The notes under the pieces: model-generated
Told to the model about the DNA's origin: nothing
What the model saw: the letters and a program-made list of their open reading frames with translations, nothing else
Databases searched by the model: none
Assembly: GCA_963823245.1 (NCBI GenBank)
Contig: CAWGKQ010000011.1
Location: 62,001-126,000 of the forward strand
Origin: JAWVFM01 sp963823245
GTDB taxonomy: Bacteria; Actinomycetota; Thermoleophilia; Solirubrobacterales; 70-9
DNA: 64,000 nt
Direction of reading: 5' to 3'
Shown: positions 1 through 8,316 of the stretch, piece by piece
Position numbering within the stretch: position 1 is the stretch's first letter
Layout: every line of letters starts with the position of its first letter
Made by a program: the position numbers and the translations under genes

Positions 1-1
1 C

Positions 2-1192
2 CACGGGTTCGCCGCGGCCCTCGGGGTCTTCCTCCTCGGCGTGAGCGTCTGGACCGGCCTCTACGGCACCGGCACACCCGACCTGAACTTCTCGCTCACT
101 TTCCTCTTCGTCACCGCCTGGATCGGGTTCGCCCTCGTGAGCGTGGCCTTCGGCGACGTCTTTCGAGCCTTCAACCCGTGGCGGGCCATCGCCCGCGTCT
201 CGCGCCGCGGCCTCGCCCTGCTCACCGGTCAGGAGCCGCGCCCGCTTCTTTCCTATCCCGAGCGCCTCGGACGCTGGCCGGCGGCGGCGGGCGTTGCCAT
301 ATTCGTCTGGATCGAGCTCGTCTCGGGCGCCAGCGGCTTCCAGGCCGTGGGGGTGCAGCCGCGCACGGCCGCCATCGCCGTCCTGATCTACACGGCGTAC
401 ACGCTCGTCGCGATGGCGCTGTTCGGGATCGAGAAGTGGCTCCAGCGCGGCGAGACCTTCTCCGTCTACTTCGGGATGTTCTCGCGGCTCTCCGCGCTCG
501 AGGTTCGCGACCGGCGCCTGGGTGTGCGGCGCTGGCTCTCCGGCACCACGAGCTGGGCGGCGGTCCCGGGCTCGCTCGCGATCGTCCTCGTGACCATCGG
601 CGGCACGACCTTCGACGGCGCGCAGGAGGATGTCCTCGCCTCGCCGATCTCGAGCCTTGGCAAGCGCCTCATCGACCTCGGCCTCGGCAACTCGTTCGCG
701 CTGCGCGTCGACGAGACCTTCTGGCTTGCCGTCACGCTCGCCTTCGTCGCCGCCATCTACTGGCTCGGGATCAGCGGCATGCACCTGGTGCGGGGATCAC
801 CGCCCACCCGTGAGCTCGGCCGCCGGTTCGCTCACACGCTGATCCCAATCGGCCTCGCCTACGTCGTGGCCCACTACTTCAGCCTCTTCGTCTTCCAGGA
901 GCAGGCGCAGTTCACGTACCTGCTCTCCGACCCGCTCGGCGACGGCTCCAACTACTTCGGCACGGTCACGAGCGCCATCGATTACTCGGTGCTGAGCCCC
1001 ACGGTCGTCTGGTACGTGCAGGTCGCGGCGCTCGTGCTGGGTCACGTGACCGGGCTCGTCCTCGCGCACGACCGGGCGATCGCGCTCTACGGCGACTCGA
1101 AGAAGGCCTCGCTCTCACAGCGCTGGATGTTGCTCGTCATGGTCGGCTTCACGTGCCTCGGGCTCTTCCTTCTCTCCCAGGCGAACGGATGA
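2..1192 (+). CDS. Polytopic membrane protein, 5' end cut by window edge
   Basis: The frame is open from the first bases of the window, so the true start lies upstream. The visible 396 residues hold many hydrophobic segments separated by short loops, with a loop rich in Arg and Pro (FNPWRAIARVSRRG) about 50 residues in. The protein ends with a membrane segment and a short polar tail. No catalytic motif is evident. I recall similar actinobacterial membrane proteins carrying the name fenitrothion hydrolase, but nothing visible supports that activity. The stop overlaps the next start by four bases (ATGA), so it is translationally coupled to the small membrane protein and to the VKOR-DsbA pair. 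Confidence 0.75.
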   Translation, partial: HGFAAALGVFLLGVSVWTGLYGTGTPDLNFSLTFLFVTAWIGFALVSVAFGDVFRAFNPWRAIARVSRRGLALLTGQEPRPLLSYPERLGRWPAAAGVAIFVWIELVSGASGFQAVGVQPRTAAIAVLIYTAYTLVAMALFGIEKWLQRGETFSVYFGMFSRLSALEVRDRRLGVRRWLSGTTSWAAVPGSLAIVLVTIGGTTFDGAQEDVLASPISSLGKRLIDLGLGNSFALRVDETFWLAVTLAFVAAIYWLGISGMHLVRGSPPTRELGRRFAHTLIPIGLAYVVAHYFSLFVFQEQAQFTYLLSDPLGDGSNYFGTVTSAIDYSVLSPTVVWYVQVAALVLGHVTGLVLAHDRAIALYGDSKKASLSQRWMLLVMVGFTCLGLFLLSQANG

Positions 1193-1329
1193 TGGCCGCG
1201 GTGATGCTTCCGCTCGCGCACCTGCTCCACTGGTACTTCCTGCCCCTGTACGCGCTGCCCATCCTGATCGTGCTCTACACCACGATTCGCGAGACGATCA
1301 GGCAGCGCAGGGAGAGGGGGAAGAAGTGA
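1189..1329 (+). CDS. Small single-span membrane protein (46 aa)
   Basis: A 46-residue reading frame starts at the ATG that overlaps the previous stop (ATGA) and ends in a TGA overlapping the GTG start of the VKOR gene. It has one hydrophobic segment (about residues 9-31) followed by a basic tail rich in Arg and Lys (RQRRERGKK), so the C-terminus is predicted to be cytoplasmic. No family is recognised. Four-base overlaps on both sides are the best evidence that it is a real coupled gene. Confidence 0.7.
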   Translation: MMAAVMLPLAHLLHWYFLPLYALPILIVLYTTIRETIRQRRERGKK

Positions 1330-1787
1330 CCGGTGGGGTCCAGGCTCGGCTGCCGTCCGAGACGGCCCTGCGCCGCGCCGCCGCGGTGCTCGCCGCCGCC
1401 GGCCTGGGCGTCGCGACCTACATCGCGATCGCCGACGCGTCAAGCGGCTCTCCGGTCTGCCTCGCCGGCGGGCACGGGTGCGCGACGGTGGCGAACAGCA
1501 AGTACTCACACCTGGCGGGCATCAACGTCGCGGTCATCGGCATTGCGGGGTACGCGTTGCTCCTTGCGACCGCGGTGATTCGCGGCGACGCCGGACGCTT
1601 TAGCGGCCTGTTATTCGCGGCAATAGGGTTCGGGTTCTCCGTCTACCTCACCTATCTCGAGTTGTTCGTGATCGATGCGATCTGCCAGTGGTGCGTTGCG
1701 AGCGCGGTGCTCATGACCGCGCTTCTCGCCGTGAACGCGGCGCGCGCGTTCGGGTACTCCGGCTCGGAGCTCGTCGCGGATGGCTAG
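1326..1787 (+). CDS. Vitamin K epoxide reductase (VKOR) family protein
   Basis: Bacterial VKOR homologues use quinone to reoxidise DsbA-like partners, so this is a membrane enzyme for disulfide formation. The 153-residue protein has four or five membrane segments, a loop cysteine pair (Cys45 and Cys52) and the catalytic CQWC motif at residues 120-123 near the end of a helix, as expected for the family. It starts at a GTG overlapping the previous stop and overlaps the downstream DsbA gene by eight bases. That arrangement strongly implies one redox unit. Confidence 0.9.
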   Translation: MTGGVQARLPSETALRRAAAVLAAAGLGVATYIAIADASSGSPVCLAGGHGCATVANSKYSHLAGINVAVIGIAGYALLLATAVIRGDAGRFSGLLFAAIGFGFSVYLTYLELFVIDAICQWCVASAVLMTALLAVNAARAFGYSGSELVADG

Positions 1788-2550
1788 CCGCAAGGCGCAG
1801 CGCGAGGAGGCCCGCGAGGAGCGCCGGCGCCAGGAGGCCGCGGATGCCGTCGCCGCCCGCCGTAAGAGGATGGTGCAGCTCGGCTTCGGAGGCGTGCTGC
1901 TCGCCGCGATCGTCGTCGCGGTCCTGATCGCCGTCAGCCAGTCGGGCGGTGGAGGCTCCGGCGGCGGCAGCACGGACGTGAAGGACGCGGCCCTCGTCAG
2001 CAAGCAGCTCGCCGGAATCGGGCAGCGGGGGAACGTCCTCGGCGATCCGAGCGCCAAGGTGACGATCGTCGAGTTCGGCGATCCTCAATGCCCCGTCTGC
2101 AAGGAGTTCTCGGAGGTGGTTGCGCCGTCGCTCATCTCCGGCCCGGTGCGAGACGGCACTGCCGACTACGAGTTCCAGCCCTGGGTGATCATCGGGCCCC
2201 AGTCGAAGCCGGCGGCCGAGGCGGCGCTCGCCGCCGGGGAACAGGGCCGCTTCTGGAACTACATCAACCTCTTCTACCGCAACCAGGGGGAGGAGAACTC
2301 GGGCTACGTCACCGATGACTTCCTGACACAGATCGCGAAGGGGGCGGGCGTCCGCGACATCGCCAAGTGGGACTCGGACCGCAAGGGCGGAAGGTTCGAC
2401 TCGCAGCTGGCGAGCATCTCCCACCAGGCGAACGCGATGGGGTTCACCGGAACCCCGACGGTCTACGTGCAGGGCCCCGGCGGCAAGAAGGTCCTGTCCG
2501 GGGTGCCGACGGCCTCGGCCGTCAAGGCGGCGATCAAGGCCGTCCAATAG
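1780..2550 (+). CDS. Membrane-anchored DsbA-like thiol oxidoreductase
   Basis: The 256-residue protein has a charged N-terminal helix (residues 1-30), one membrane anchor (about 33-53), a Gly/Ser linker and a thioredoxin-fold DsbA domain. The redox motif CPVC is at residues 104-107 and the cis-proline loop reads TGTPTVYV near the C-terminus. It should act outside the membrane, oxidising secreted proteins, with the overlapping VKOR gene supplying its reoxidation partner. A stable hairpin begins two bases after the stop. Assignment to the DsbA/DSBA_4 family is firm; substrates are unknown. Confidence 0.9.
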   Translation: MASRKAQREEAREERRRQEAADAVAARRKRMVQLGFGGVLLAAIVVAVLIAVSQSGGGGSGGGSTDVKDAALVSKQLAGIGQRGNVLGDPSAKVTIVEFGDPQCPVCKEFSEVVAPSLISGPVRDGTADYEFQPWVIIGPQSKPAAEAALAAGEQGRFWNYINLFYRNQGEENSGYVTDDFLTQIAKGAGVRDIAKWDSDRKGGRFDSQLASISHQANAMGFTGTPTVYVQGPGGKKVLSGVPTASAVKAAIKAVQ

Positions 2551-2551
2551 C

Positions 2552-2597
2552 CGAACGTCCCTCGCTGGGGGCTATGGGCCAGGCCGAGGGACGTTCG
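2552..2597 (+). terminator. Hairpin with perfect 13-bp stem; copy 1 of a repeated terminator-like element
   Basis: Left arm 2552-2564 (CGAACGTCCCTCG) pairs perfectly with right arm 2585-2597, with a 20-nt loop. It lies between the convergent dsbA-like gene and sufD and has no T-run, so it could act as a bidirectional barrier. The same stem recurs at 58788-58831. Confidence 0.65.
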
Positions 2598-2604
2598 CGG
2601 ATGT

Positions 2605-3766
2605 CTAGCCGAGGATTTCGCCGAGGCGCCGCTCGATCGCGGCGGCCAGCGCGTCGCGGCTCGGCCCCTCGGGCGCGCGCTCCACGAGCTCGCCCAGGAA
2701 CCCGTCGATGATGAGGCGCTTCGCGTTGGCCTCGGCCAGCCCGCGAGCTCGCAGGTAGTAGAGCTGCTCGGGGTCGATCTGGGCCACCGCCGCGGCGTGG
2801 GTGCAGCGAACGTCGTCGGCCTCGATCTCGAGGCCCGGGATGGCGTCGGCGTGCGCCCGCTTCGAGAGCAGGAGGTTGCGGTTCTCCTGGAAGGCGTCGG
2901 TGTGCTGCGCGCCCGGGTCGACCCGGATCATGCCGCGCCATACCGACGTGGCGCGGCCGGCGAGCACGCCGCGGAAGGCCAGGTCGGAGAAGGTGTGCTC
3001 GCCGGCGTGCTCCTGGGTCGTGTCGAAGTCGAGGTGCTGGCGGCCGGTGCCGGCGTACGCGCCGGTCACCCGCGCCGACGAGCCCTCGCCGGCGAGCTTG
3101 GTCTCCATGCGCACCTTGCCGCGGGCCGACCCGAACCCGAGCGCGACCCACTCGAGCGAGGCGTCGCGGGCGAGCTCTGCGCGCTGGCTGGCGAAGACCC
3201 AGCTCCGGTCGGAGAGCTCCTGCTCGCAGACGTATCGAAGCGTGGCGCCCGGACCGACGACGATCTCGACGACGCCGTTGAAGAGGCCGCCGTCCCCGTC
3301 GCCCGCGTAGCGCTCCCACACCTCGGCCTCAGCGCCCTCCTCGAGCACGATCAGGGTCCGCCACGAGAGCGCGCCGCCCGGGTGCCCGACCTCGATCTTC
3401 GCCGGCTCGGCGAGGCGTCCCCCGCGCGGCACGTAGACGAGCAAGCCGTCGCTCCACGCCGCCTCGTTACGCGCGACGAAGGGGTCCTCGGCATCAGACG
3501 ACCGACCCGAGCGTCTCCTCGATCACGTTTCCCAGCCGCCCCGCGGCGGCTGCGAGCGAGGTCACGACCGGCAGTCCGGGGTCGCGGTCGCCGTTCAAGC
3601 CGCCGACCTCCGCGGCCGCCGCCTCGAAGGAGTCGATCTCGAGTCCCGCGAGGTCCGTGAACTCCCAGCCCTTGTCCTTCTGCGTCGGCATGGGGAGCTC
3701 GCTCGCCAAAGAGGCGCCCTTGCGGCGCCTCTCGGTGAGCCAGGCGGGTTCGGCAGGGCTAGCCAA
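2605..3766 (-). CDS. sufD: Fe-S cluster assembly protein SufD, interrupted by a +1 frameshift
   Basis: SufD is the scaffold partner of SufB in the SufBCD complex. The gene reads in two frames. The N-terminal 90 residues (from ATG 3766) end at a TGA at 3494. The rest continues in the +1 frame from about 3500 with residues DAEDPFVARNEAAWSDG and then the SufB/SufD core to 2605. Joined, the product is about 386 residues, a normal SufD size. A separate downstream start (TTG 3444) would drop conserved sequence, so two genes are unlikely. The start overlaps the sufB stop by eight bases. Either an inserted base in the assembly or a real frameshift explains it. Confidence 0.85.
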
Positions 3767-5216
3767 TCGACCCTTCCATCTGCAGCTCGATCAGGCGGTT
3801 CATCTCGACCGCGTACTCCATCGGCAGCTCCTTCGTGATCGGCTCGATGAAGCCGTTCACGATCATCTTCGAGGCCTCCTCCTCGTCGATGCCGTGCGCC
3901 TGGAGGTAGAAGAGCTGCTCCTCGCCGACCTTCGAGACCGACGCCTCGTGGCCGACGTTGGCGTCGCTCTCGTCGATGCGGATCGTCGGATAGGTGTCCG
4001 AGCGCGAACGCTCGTCGAGCAGCAGCGCGTCGCATACGACCTTCGACTTCGCCTCCGTCGCGCCCTTTCCGACCTCGAGCAGGCCGCGGAAGGAGCCTCT
4101 GCCGCCGTCCTTGGAGATCGACTTCGAGAACACCGACGACGTCGTCTTCGGCGCCCCGTGGATGATCTTGCCGCCGGCGTCCTGGTGCTGGCCCTTGCCG
4201 GCGAACGCGATCGAGAGGATCTCGCCGTGCGCGCCCTCGCCGAGCAGGTAGATCGAGGGAAACTTCATCGTGATCTTGGAGCCGAGGTTGGCGTCAACCC
4301 AGCTCATGTGGGCGTTGTCGTAGGCGACAGCACGCTTGGTGACCAGGTTGTAGACGTTGGTCGACCAGTTCTGGACGGTCGTGTAGCGGACGTTCGAGCC
4401 CGGCTTGCAGACGATCTCGACGACCGCCGAGTGCAGGGAGTCGGTGGAGTAGACGGGCGCGGTGCAGCCCTCGATGTAATGAACCTCCGAGCCCTCCTCG
4501 GCGATGATCAGCGTCCGCTCGAACTGGCCCATGTTCTCGGTGTTGATGCGGAAGTAGGCCTGGAGCGGCATCTCGACCTTGACGCCCTTCGGGACGTAGA
4601 CGAACGAGCCGCCCGACCAGACCGCCGAGTTGAGCGCGGCCAGCTTGTTGTCGTTCGGCGGGATGACCGTCGCCCAGTACTCGCGGACGATGTCCTCGTG
4701 CTCGCGGAGGGCCGTGTCCATGTCCATGAAGTGCACGCCCTGCTGCTCCAGGTCCTCGCGGATCTGGTGGTAGATGCTCTCTGACTCGTACTGGGCTCCC
4801 ACGCCGGAGAGGAACTTGCGCTCGGCCTCCGGGATGCCCAGGCGGTCGAAGGTGTTCTTGATGTCGTCGGGCACGTCGTCCCAGGAGCGCTCGGATCGCT
4901 CGGAGGCGCGGACGAAGTAGTGGATGTCGTCGAAGTCGATCTGGGCGAGATTGGCTCCCCACATCGGAACCGGGCGCTGCTCGTAGTGCTCGTACGCCTT
5001 GAGCCGGAAGTCCCGCATCCACTGCGGCTCGCTCTTGTACTCCGAGATCGACTCCACCAGCTCGCGGGAGAGGCCCTTGGGCGCCTTGTAGGCGTAGCCG
5101 GTCTCGGGATCGTGGAAGCCGAACTTCTCCTTGTAGTCGGCGTTGATCCCCTTGAGCGCGCTCTCCTCGTTGGTGAGCTGCTTTCCGGAGGGCTTCGTGA
5201 TGTCCGGTGTGGCCAT
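3759..5216 (-). CDS. sufB: Fe-S cluster assembly protein SufB
   Basis: SufB is the scaffold on which SufBCD builds Fe-S clusters. The 485-residue protein is full length and matches the family throughout: FGFHDPETGYAYKAPKG near the N-terminus, the VWSGGSFVYVPKGVKVEMPLQ segment, and the C-terminal run with GHEASVSKVGEEQLFYLQ and the MIVNGFIEP end. It follows the Rieske ferredoxin gene by eight bases and overlaps sufD, giving the order ferredoxin-sufB-sufD. Control is probably from the operator in front of the ferredoxin gene. Confidence 0.97.
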   Translation of the reverse strand: MATPDITKPSGKQLTNEESALKGINADYKEKFGFHDPETGYAYKAPKGLSRELVESISEYKSEPQWMRDFRLKAYEHYEQRPVPMWGANLAQIDFDDIHYFVRASERSERSWDDVPDDIKNTFDRLGIPEAERKFLSGVGAQYESESIYHQIREDLEQQGVHFMDMDTALREHEDIVREYWATVIPPNDNKLAALNSAVWSGGSFVYVPKGVKVEMPLQAYFRINTENMGQFERTLIIAEEGSEVHYIEGCTAPVYSTDSLHSAVVEIVCKPGSNVRYTTVQNWSTNVYNLVTKRAVAYDNAHMSWVDANLGSKITMKFPSIYLLGEGAHGEILSIAFAGKGQHQDAGGKIIHGAPKTTSSVFSKSISKDGGRGSFRGLLEVGKGATEAKSKVVCDALLLDERSRSDTYPTIRIDESDANVGHEASVSKVGEEQLFYLQAHGIDEEEASKMIVNGFIEPITKELPMEYAVEMNRLIELQMEGSIG

Positions 5217-5224
5217 ATATCGCC

Positions 5225-5557
5225 TCAGTCGATCTCGAGCTTGACTACCCCGTCCTCGACGCTCACGTCAAAGGTCTCCACCGGCTGGTAGGCGGGGAGC
5301 GTCTTCGGGCGTCCGGATCGCAGGTCGAACAGCGATCCGTGGCGGGGGCATTCCACTGTACAGGTGGCGGGGTCGAACTCCCCCTCGGCGAGCGGGCCGT
5401 CGTCGTGTGAGCAGCGGTCCTCGATGGCGAAGAGCTCGCCGCCGCAGTTGAAGACGCCGATCTTCATTCCGTCGGCCTCGACCAAGCGCGTCTGGCCCTC
5501 GCCGAGCTCGGCGAGGGGACAGACGTCAACGATCTTGTCGCTGGTGCCCTGAGTCAC
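5225..5557 (-). CDS. Rieske [2Fe-2S] ferredoxin of the SUF operon
   Basis: This 110-residue protein carries the Rieske ligand motifs CSH and CPRH (CxH ... CxxH, about 20 residues apart), which bind a [2Fe-2S] cluster with two Cys and two His. Rieske proteins of this NirD/BphF-like type sit in many actinobacterial SUF operons and probably supply electrons for cluster assembly or repair. I chose GTG 5557. The frame remains open much further upstream, but that extension is low-complexity and antisense to the acetyltransferase gene, and the chosen start has AGGA about nine bases upstream. It is first in the operon with sufB and sufD. Confidence 0.88.
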   Translation of the reverse strand: MTQGTSDKIVDVCPLAELGEGQTRLVEADGMKIGVFNCGGELFAIEDRCSHDDGPLAEGEFDPATCTVECPRHGSLFDLRSGRPKTLPAYQPVETFDVSVEDGVVKLEID

Positions 5558-5558
5558 G

Positions 5559-5586
5559 TTATTCCTACTTCCGCACTCGGATTTTA
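5559..5586 (-). promoter_or_regulatory. Predicted Rrf2/SufR operator upstream of the Rieske-sufBD operon
   Basis: On the + strand the site reads TTATTCCTA, nine unconserved bases, then TCGGATTTTA: an imperfect inverted repeat ending two bases from the GTG start. The distal half overlaps a -10-like hexamer (TAAAAT on the coding strand), so a bound repressor would block transcription. The same arrangement with the same 9-nt spacer recurs in front of rrf2 at 16136-16163. Confidence 0.6.
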
Positions 5587-5618
5587 CCGTGCGGGGGTCC
5601 GCCGGCCGGGTTCGGCCG

Positions 5619-5987
5619 CTAGCTCTCGGCCGTGCCCCCGAGCCCGAGGTCCGTGCGAGTGAGGCGAAAGCCGAGCGAACGAGTCGCGCCCAGCCGCTCG
5701 TAGTAGCCCTCGGTGCGGGTGCGGATGTCGAGCCGCAGCCCTCCGGCGCGCTCGAGGCCCTCACGCAGGAGCTCTGAACCGAGGCCGCGCCCGCGCCACC
5801 GTGAGTCGATCAGGAGCAACGAGACGTGCGCCTGGATCTCGCCGTCGGATTGCATCTGGACCGCGCCGACAACCCGCCCGCCGGCGATCGCCACCAGCGT
5901 CGTCACGCCCGGCGCGCTCAGCGCGCGATGGGTCCGCTCCACGTCCTCCGCGTACTCGGTCCAGCCCTCGGCGGCGAAGAGCGCCAT
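5619..5987 (-). CDS. GNAT-family N-acetyltransferase
   Basis: The 122-residue product has the GNAT acetyl-CoA binding signature SRWRGRGLGSELL (Q/RxxGxG/A type) in its middle, preceded by the VVGAVQMQ strand. It would transfer an acetyl group to a small amine or protein N-terminus; the substrate is unknown. The N-terminus is uncertain. In-frame sequence upstream of ATG 5987 (SIEPFARADLDGL) looks like the normal first strand and helix of the fold but has no start codon in frame, while ATG 6049 lies in another frame. A start shift or an indel near 6030 is possible. Confidence 0.78.
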   Translation of the reverse strand: MALFAAEGWTEYAEDVERTHRALSAPGVTTLVAIAGGRVVGAVQMQSDGEIQAHVSLLLIDSRWRGRGLGSELLREGLERAGGLRLDIRTRTEGYYERLGATRSLGFRLTRTDLGLGGTAES

Positions 5988-6117
5988 CAGCCCGTCGAGG
6001 TCGGCTCGCGCAAACGGCTCGATCGAGGGCGTGGGTGTTTGGTGTCCATGGGGCTCCGGTCTCCGGTTCGTTCTTCCACTGGACCGCTCGATTGGGTGGA
6101 ACTCATCGATCCACGGA

Positions 6118-6173
6118 GGCTGTCCTGGGCTGACCTCGCCATATGAGGCCTAAGTAGGACAGCCCAGGTCAGC
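6118..6173. repeat. Interleaved inverted repeats in intergenic gap
   Basis: GGCTGTCCT (6118-6126) pairs with AGGACAGCC (6156-6164), and GCTGACCT (6129-6136) pairs with AGGTCAGC (6166-6173). The two pairings cross, and a third option (CCTGGGCT with AGCCCAGG) competes with both. It sits just after the cupredoxin stop and before the acetyltransferase gene, so it may terminate the copper operon. Confidence 0.45.
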
Positions 6174-6897
6174 GGATCGAGAAGTGAATCGTCTGCGGCT
6201 TCGTCGTGTTGTTCGACTCGTCCGTGGCGCGGAGCTTCGCGACGTAGCTGCCAGGTCTCGGCTTGAAGTGCTTCGAGCGGTCGGCGAACTTGACGTGGTT
6301 GAAGCCGACGTACGTCTTCCAACTCTGCCAGCCGGCGAAGTCCTTGTTGTGCTTGTGGCCGGTGATCCGGTAGATGTCGGCGTCAGCCGATCCGCGCTCG
6401 TTGAGGCCCATGAGCAGGCGCGTGCCCTTGCTCGCGCTCACCGTGCTCGAGTCGAGCCTAATGTCCGAGAGGTGGGGTGGGGTGAGGTCGACGTTGTTGG
6501 GCGGAACCGGGTCCGGCTCGGTGCTCGGGTCGCCCGGCGTCGGCGAGACGATCACCTCGCCGTGGACGGCCGAGTGGAGCTTGCACTGGAACGTGTAGGT
6601 GCCGGGCGTGTTGAACGAGAGCTGAAAGCTCGAGCCCACGTCGTGCCGGGGCTGGTCGTTGCCCGGGTCGGAGTCGAGGCCCAGGTCGTTTGGCGAGGTG
6701 CCGGTGACCGAGTGCATCGTGTCGGGCCCGACCCAGTACCAGGTCACGTGCTCGCCGAGGTCGAGGTGGATCTCGGGATCCGACCACTGGTAGTGGCCGA
6801 TCGCGATCCGCCGGTTCGCGCCGAGGGCGGGGGCCGCCAGCGCGAGCGCCACGGCGAGGGTCGCGGCCGCCGCGAGTGTCAGTCGACGACGTACCAC
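6169..6897 (-). CDS. Secreted plastocyanin-like blue copper protein with C-terminal domain
   Basis: The 242-residue protein has a signal peptide (cleavage after about residue 26, APALGA) and then a cupredoxin domain. Type 1 copper ligands are visible as His62, Cys105 and His108, with His112 next to them. After a Pro-rich linker, a second beta-rich domain (about residues 140-242) has no recognised function. It is the last gene of a four-gene minus-strand copper operon and its start overlaps the multicopper oxidase gene by 19 bases. It probably carries electrons to or from that oxidase outside the cell. Cupredoxin assignment is firm; the partner is inferred. Confidence 0.85.
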   Translation of the reverse strand: MVRRRLTLAAAATLAVALALAAPALGANRRIAIGHYQWSDPEIHLDLGEHVTWYWVGPDTMHSVTGTSPNDLGLDSDPGNDQPRHDVGSSFQLSFNTPGTYTFQCKLHSAVHGEVIVSPTPGDPSTEPDPVPPNNVDLTPPHLSDIRLDSSTVSASKGTRLLMGLNERGSADADIYRITGHKHNKDFAGWQSWKTYVGFNHVKFADRSKHFKPRPGSYVAKLRATDESNNTTKPQTIHFSIR

Positions 6898-7901
6898 CCG
6901 TTCATCCCCATGTGCAGGTGGCTGAAGACGTGGCAGTGGTAGAACCAGCGGCCCGGGTTGTCCTCGACGATGTCGAAGCTGAACGAGTCACCCGGGCCCA
7001 GCGACTTCGTGTCGATGACGGTCCCGTCGGTGTCGGTCCAGCGGTGCCCGTGGATATGGAAGGTGTGGAAGAAGTCATCGAGGGCGTAGACGTTCCACCG
7101 GACCCGGTCTCCGACCGACGCCTCGAAAGTGGGCGTATTCCCTGCGTATGCCCGCCCGTTGATGCACGAGAACTGGGTGTTGAGGTGCGTCGCCACCGGC
7201 GGGAACGTGTGGAATGCGACGCAGAAGATCTTGTCGACGGCCGGATCTGCGGGGTCGTGGATGAGGAGTGGCCCGAATAGTCCCTTGTACACGGGAACCG
7301 GGTCCATGGGCCCGTGGTCGTGGTAGATCCACGCCCCGGCGGTCCCGGGCTTCGCGTCCCAGATGTAGGTGAACGTCTGCCCCGTCTGGACGAACCCGCC
7401 GGGGTCGGTGAACTTGCCCTTGTAGGCGCCGTCCATCTCGCTGGAGTAGAAGATCCCGTGCGGGTGGATCGTCACCGGGACGTTGACGTCGTTCTGGAAG
7501 TGGACGGCGACCGTCTGGCCCTCGGTCGCCTGGATGACCGGGCCGGGGATCCTGGGCCTGCCCGCCGGCTTCGTGAAGTTGGGCTCGTATTCGCGGTAGG
7601 CGTACGCCTTGAACTTGGTCTTCCCCTTGACGGGTTCGTTCATCATCTCGTCGCGCCCGGTGGGGACGATGTTCCAGCTCACCTCCTCGGCGCGGATCCA
7701 GTACTCGACGTCGGCGCCGGTGGCGGCGCCCGCAGCGCTCGTGCCGGCGGCGGCCACCTTCGGCGGCACCGACACGCCGCTCGCCAGCTTCGTCAGGTTG
7801 GCGGGCTGGTCGAGGGCGAGCCGATGGCCCGCGAGGGTGCAGAAGAACACCCCGCCCGCGCCGGCCAGAAAATGACGGCGGTCGAGCTCGCCCGGTCCCA
7901 T
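6879..7901 (-). CDS. Two-domain multicopper oxidase
   Basis: Multicopper oxidases couple one-electron oxidation of a substrate to reduction of O2 to water. This 340-residue protein begins with RRHFLAGAGG, a twin-arginine-like signal. All four copper motifs are present: HPHG (146-149), HDHG (194-197), HTFHIHGH (279-286) and HCHVFSHLHMGM (322-333), which supply the trinuclear centre and a type 1 site with axial Met. The length fits two-domain (small laccase-like) enzymes, which work as trimers. It stands between two cupredoxin genes. The substrate is unknown; copper/metal oxidation or laccase-like activity are both possible. Confidence 0.9.
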   Translation of the reverse strand: MGPGELDRRHFLAGAGGVFFCTLAGHRLALDQPANLTKLASGVSVPPKVAAAGTSAAGAATGADVEYWIRAEEVSWNIVPTGRDEMMNEPVKGKTKFKAYAYREYEPNFTKPAGRPRIPGPVIQATEGQTVAVHFQNDVNVPVTIHPHGIFYSSEMDGAYKGKFTDPGGFVQTGQTFTYIWDAKPGTAGAWIYHDHGPMDPVPVYKGLFGPLLIHDPADPAVDKIFCVAFHTFPPVATHLNTQFSCINGRAYAGNTPTFEASVGDRVRWNVYALDDFFHTFHIHGHRWTDTDGTVIDTKSLGPGDSFSFDIVEDNPGRWFYHCHVFSHLHMGMNGWYVVD

Positions 7902-7935
7902 CGGCGCCGATCCTATGCGGGGGCAGACGCCGGCG

Positions 7936-8316
7936 TCACTTCTTGACGACGACGTCCATCTTCATGACCGATGGATGGATCGTGCAGTAGAAGTTGTAGG
8001 TCCCCGGGACCGTGAACTTCCGCGTGAACGTGATCCCGACCGCTCCCGCGATCGATCGGAAGTCGCCCTTCTTGACGCCCTTGGGGCCCTTCTTCAAGGT
8101 CACGTCGTGGGAGTTGAGGTTCGTGAAGCCCCAGGACCACTTGACCTTGTCCTTCTTCTTGATCTTGACCTTGAGGGGCGAGTAGTAGTCGTCCCGGACC
8201 TTGACGTTGGCCGTCTTGCTCTTCGTGGCAGGTCCTCCGCCCGCCATGGCGGGCGGGGCGAGCGCGCATGCGGCGACGGCGAGGACCGCGAGCGGTGCCG
8301 TGATTCGCCGCCTCAT
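7936..8316 (-). CDS. Small secreted plastocyanin-like cupredoxin
   Basis: This 126-residue protein has a signal peptide (about residues 1-25, ending PPAMAG) and a single cupredoxin domain. Its copper ligands form the classical set His70, Cys111, His114 and Met118 (YCTIHPSVM). The domain is very Lys-rich, suggesting an acidic partner surface. I place the start at ATG 8316, which overlaps the stop of the upstream beta-helix gene by four bases. The frame is open further upstream but only as antisense-like sequence. Electron transfer to the downstream multicopper oxidase is the likely role. Confidence 0.88.
   Translation of the reverse strand: MRRRITAPLAVLAVAACALAPPAMAGGGPATKSKTANVKVRDDYYSPLKVKIKKKDKVKWSWGFTNLNSHDVTLKKGPKGVKKGDFRSIAGAVGITFTRKFTVPGTYNFYCTIHPSVMKMDVVVKK

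Noticed and set aside
3444..3500. Programmed +1 frameshift in sufD at GTC-TGA
   Set aside because: No upstream stimulatory Shine-Dalgarno-like element, and nine other genes have the same net +1 change without a common motif.
3657..4784. 375-codon plus-strand frame opposite sufB
   Set aside because: Val/Arg/Asp-rich shadow of sufB in the GC-rich codon frame; no ribosome site or family match.
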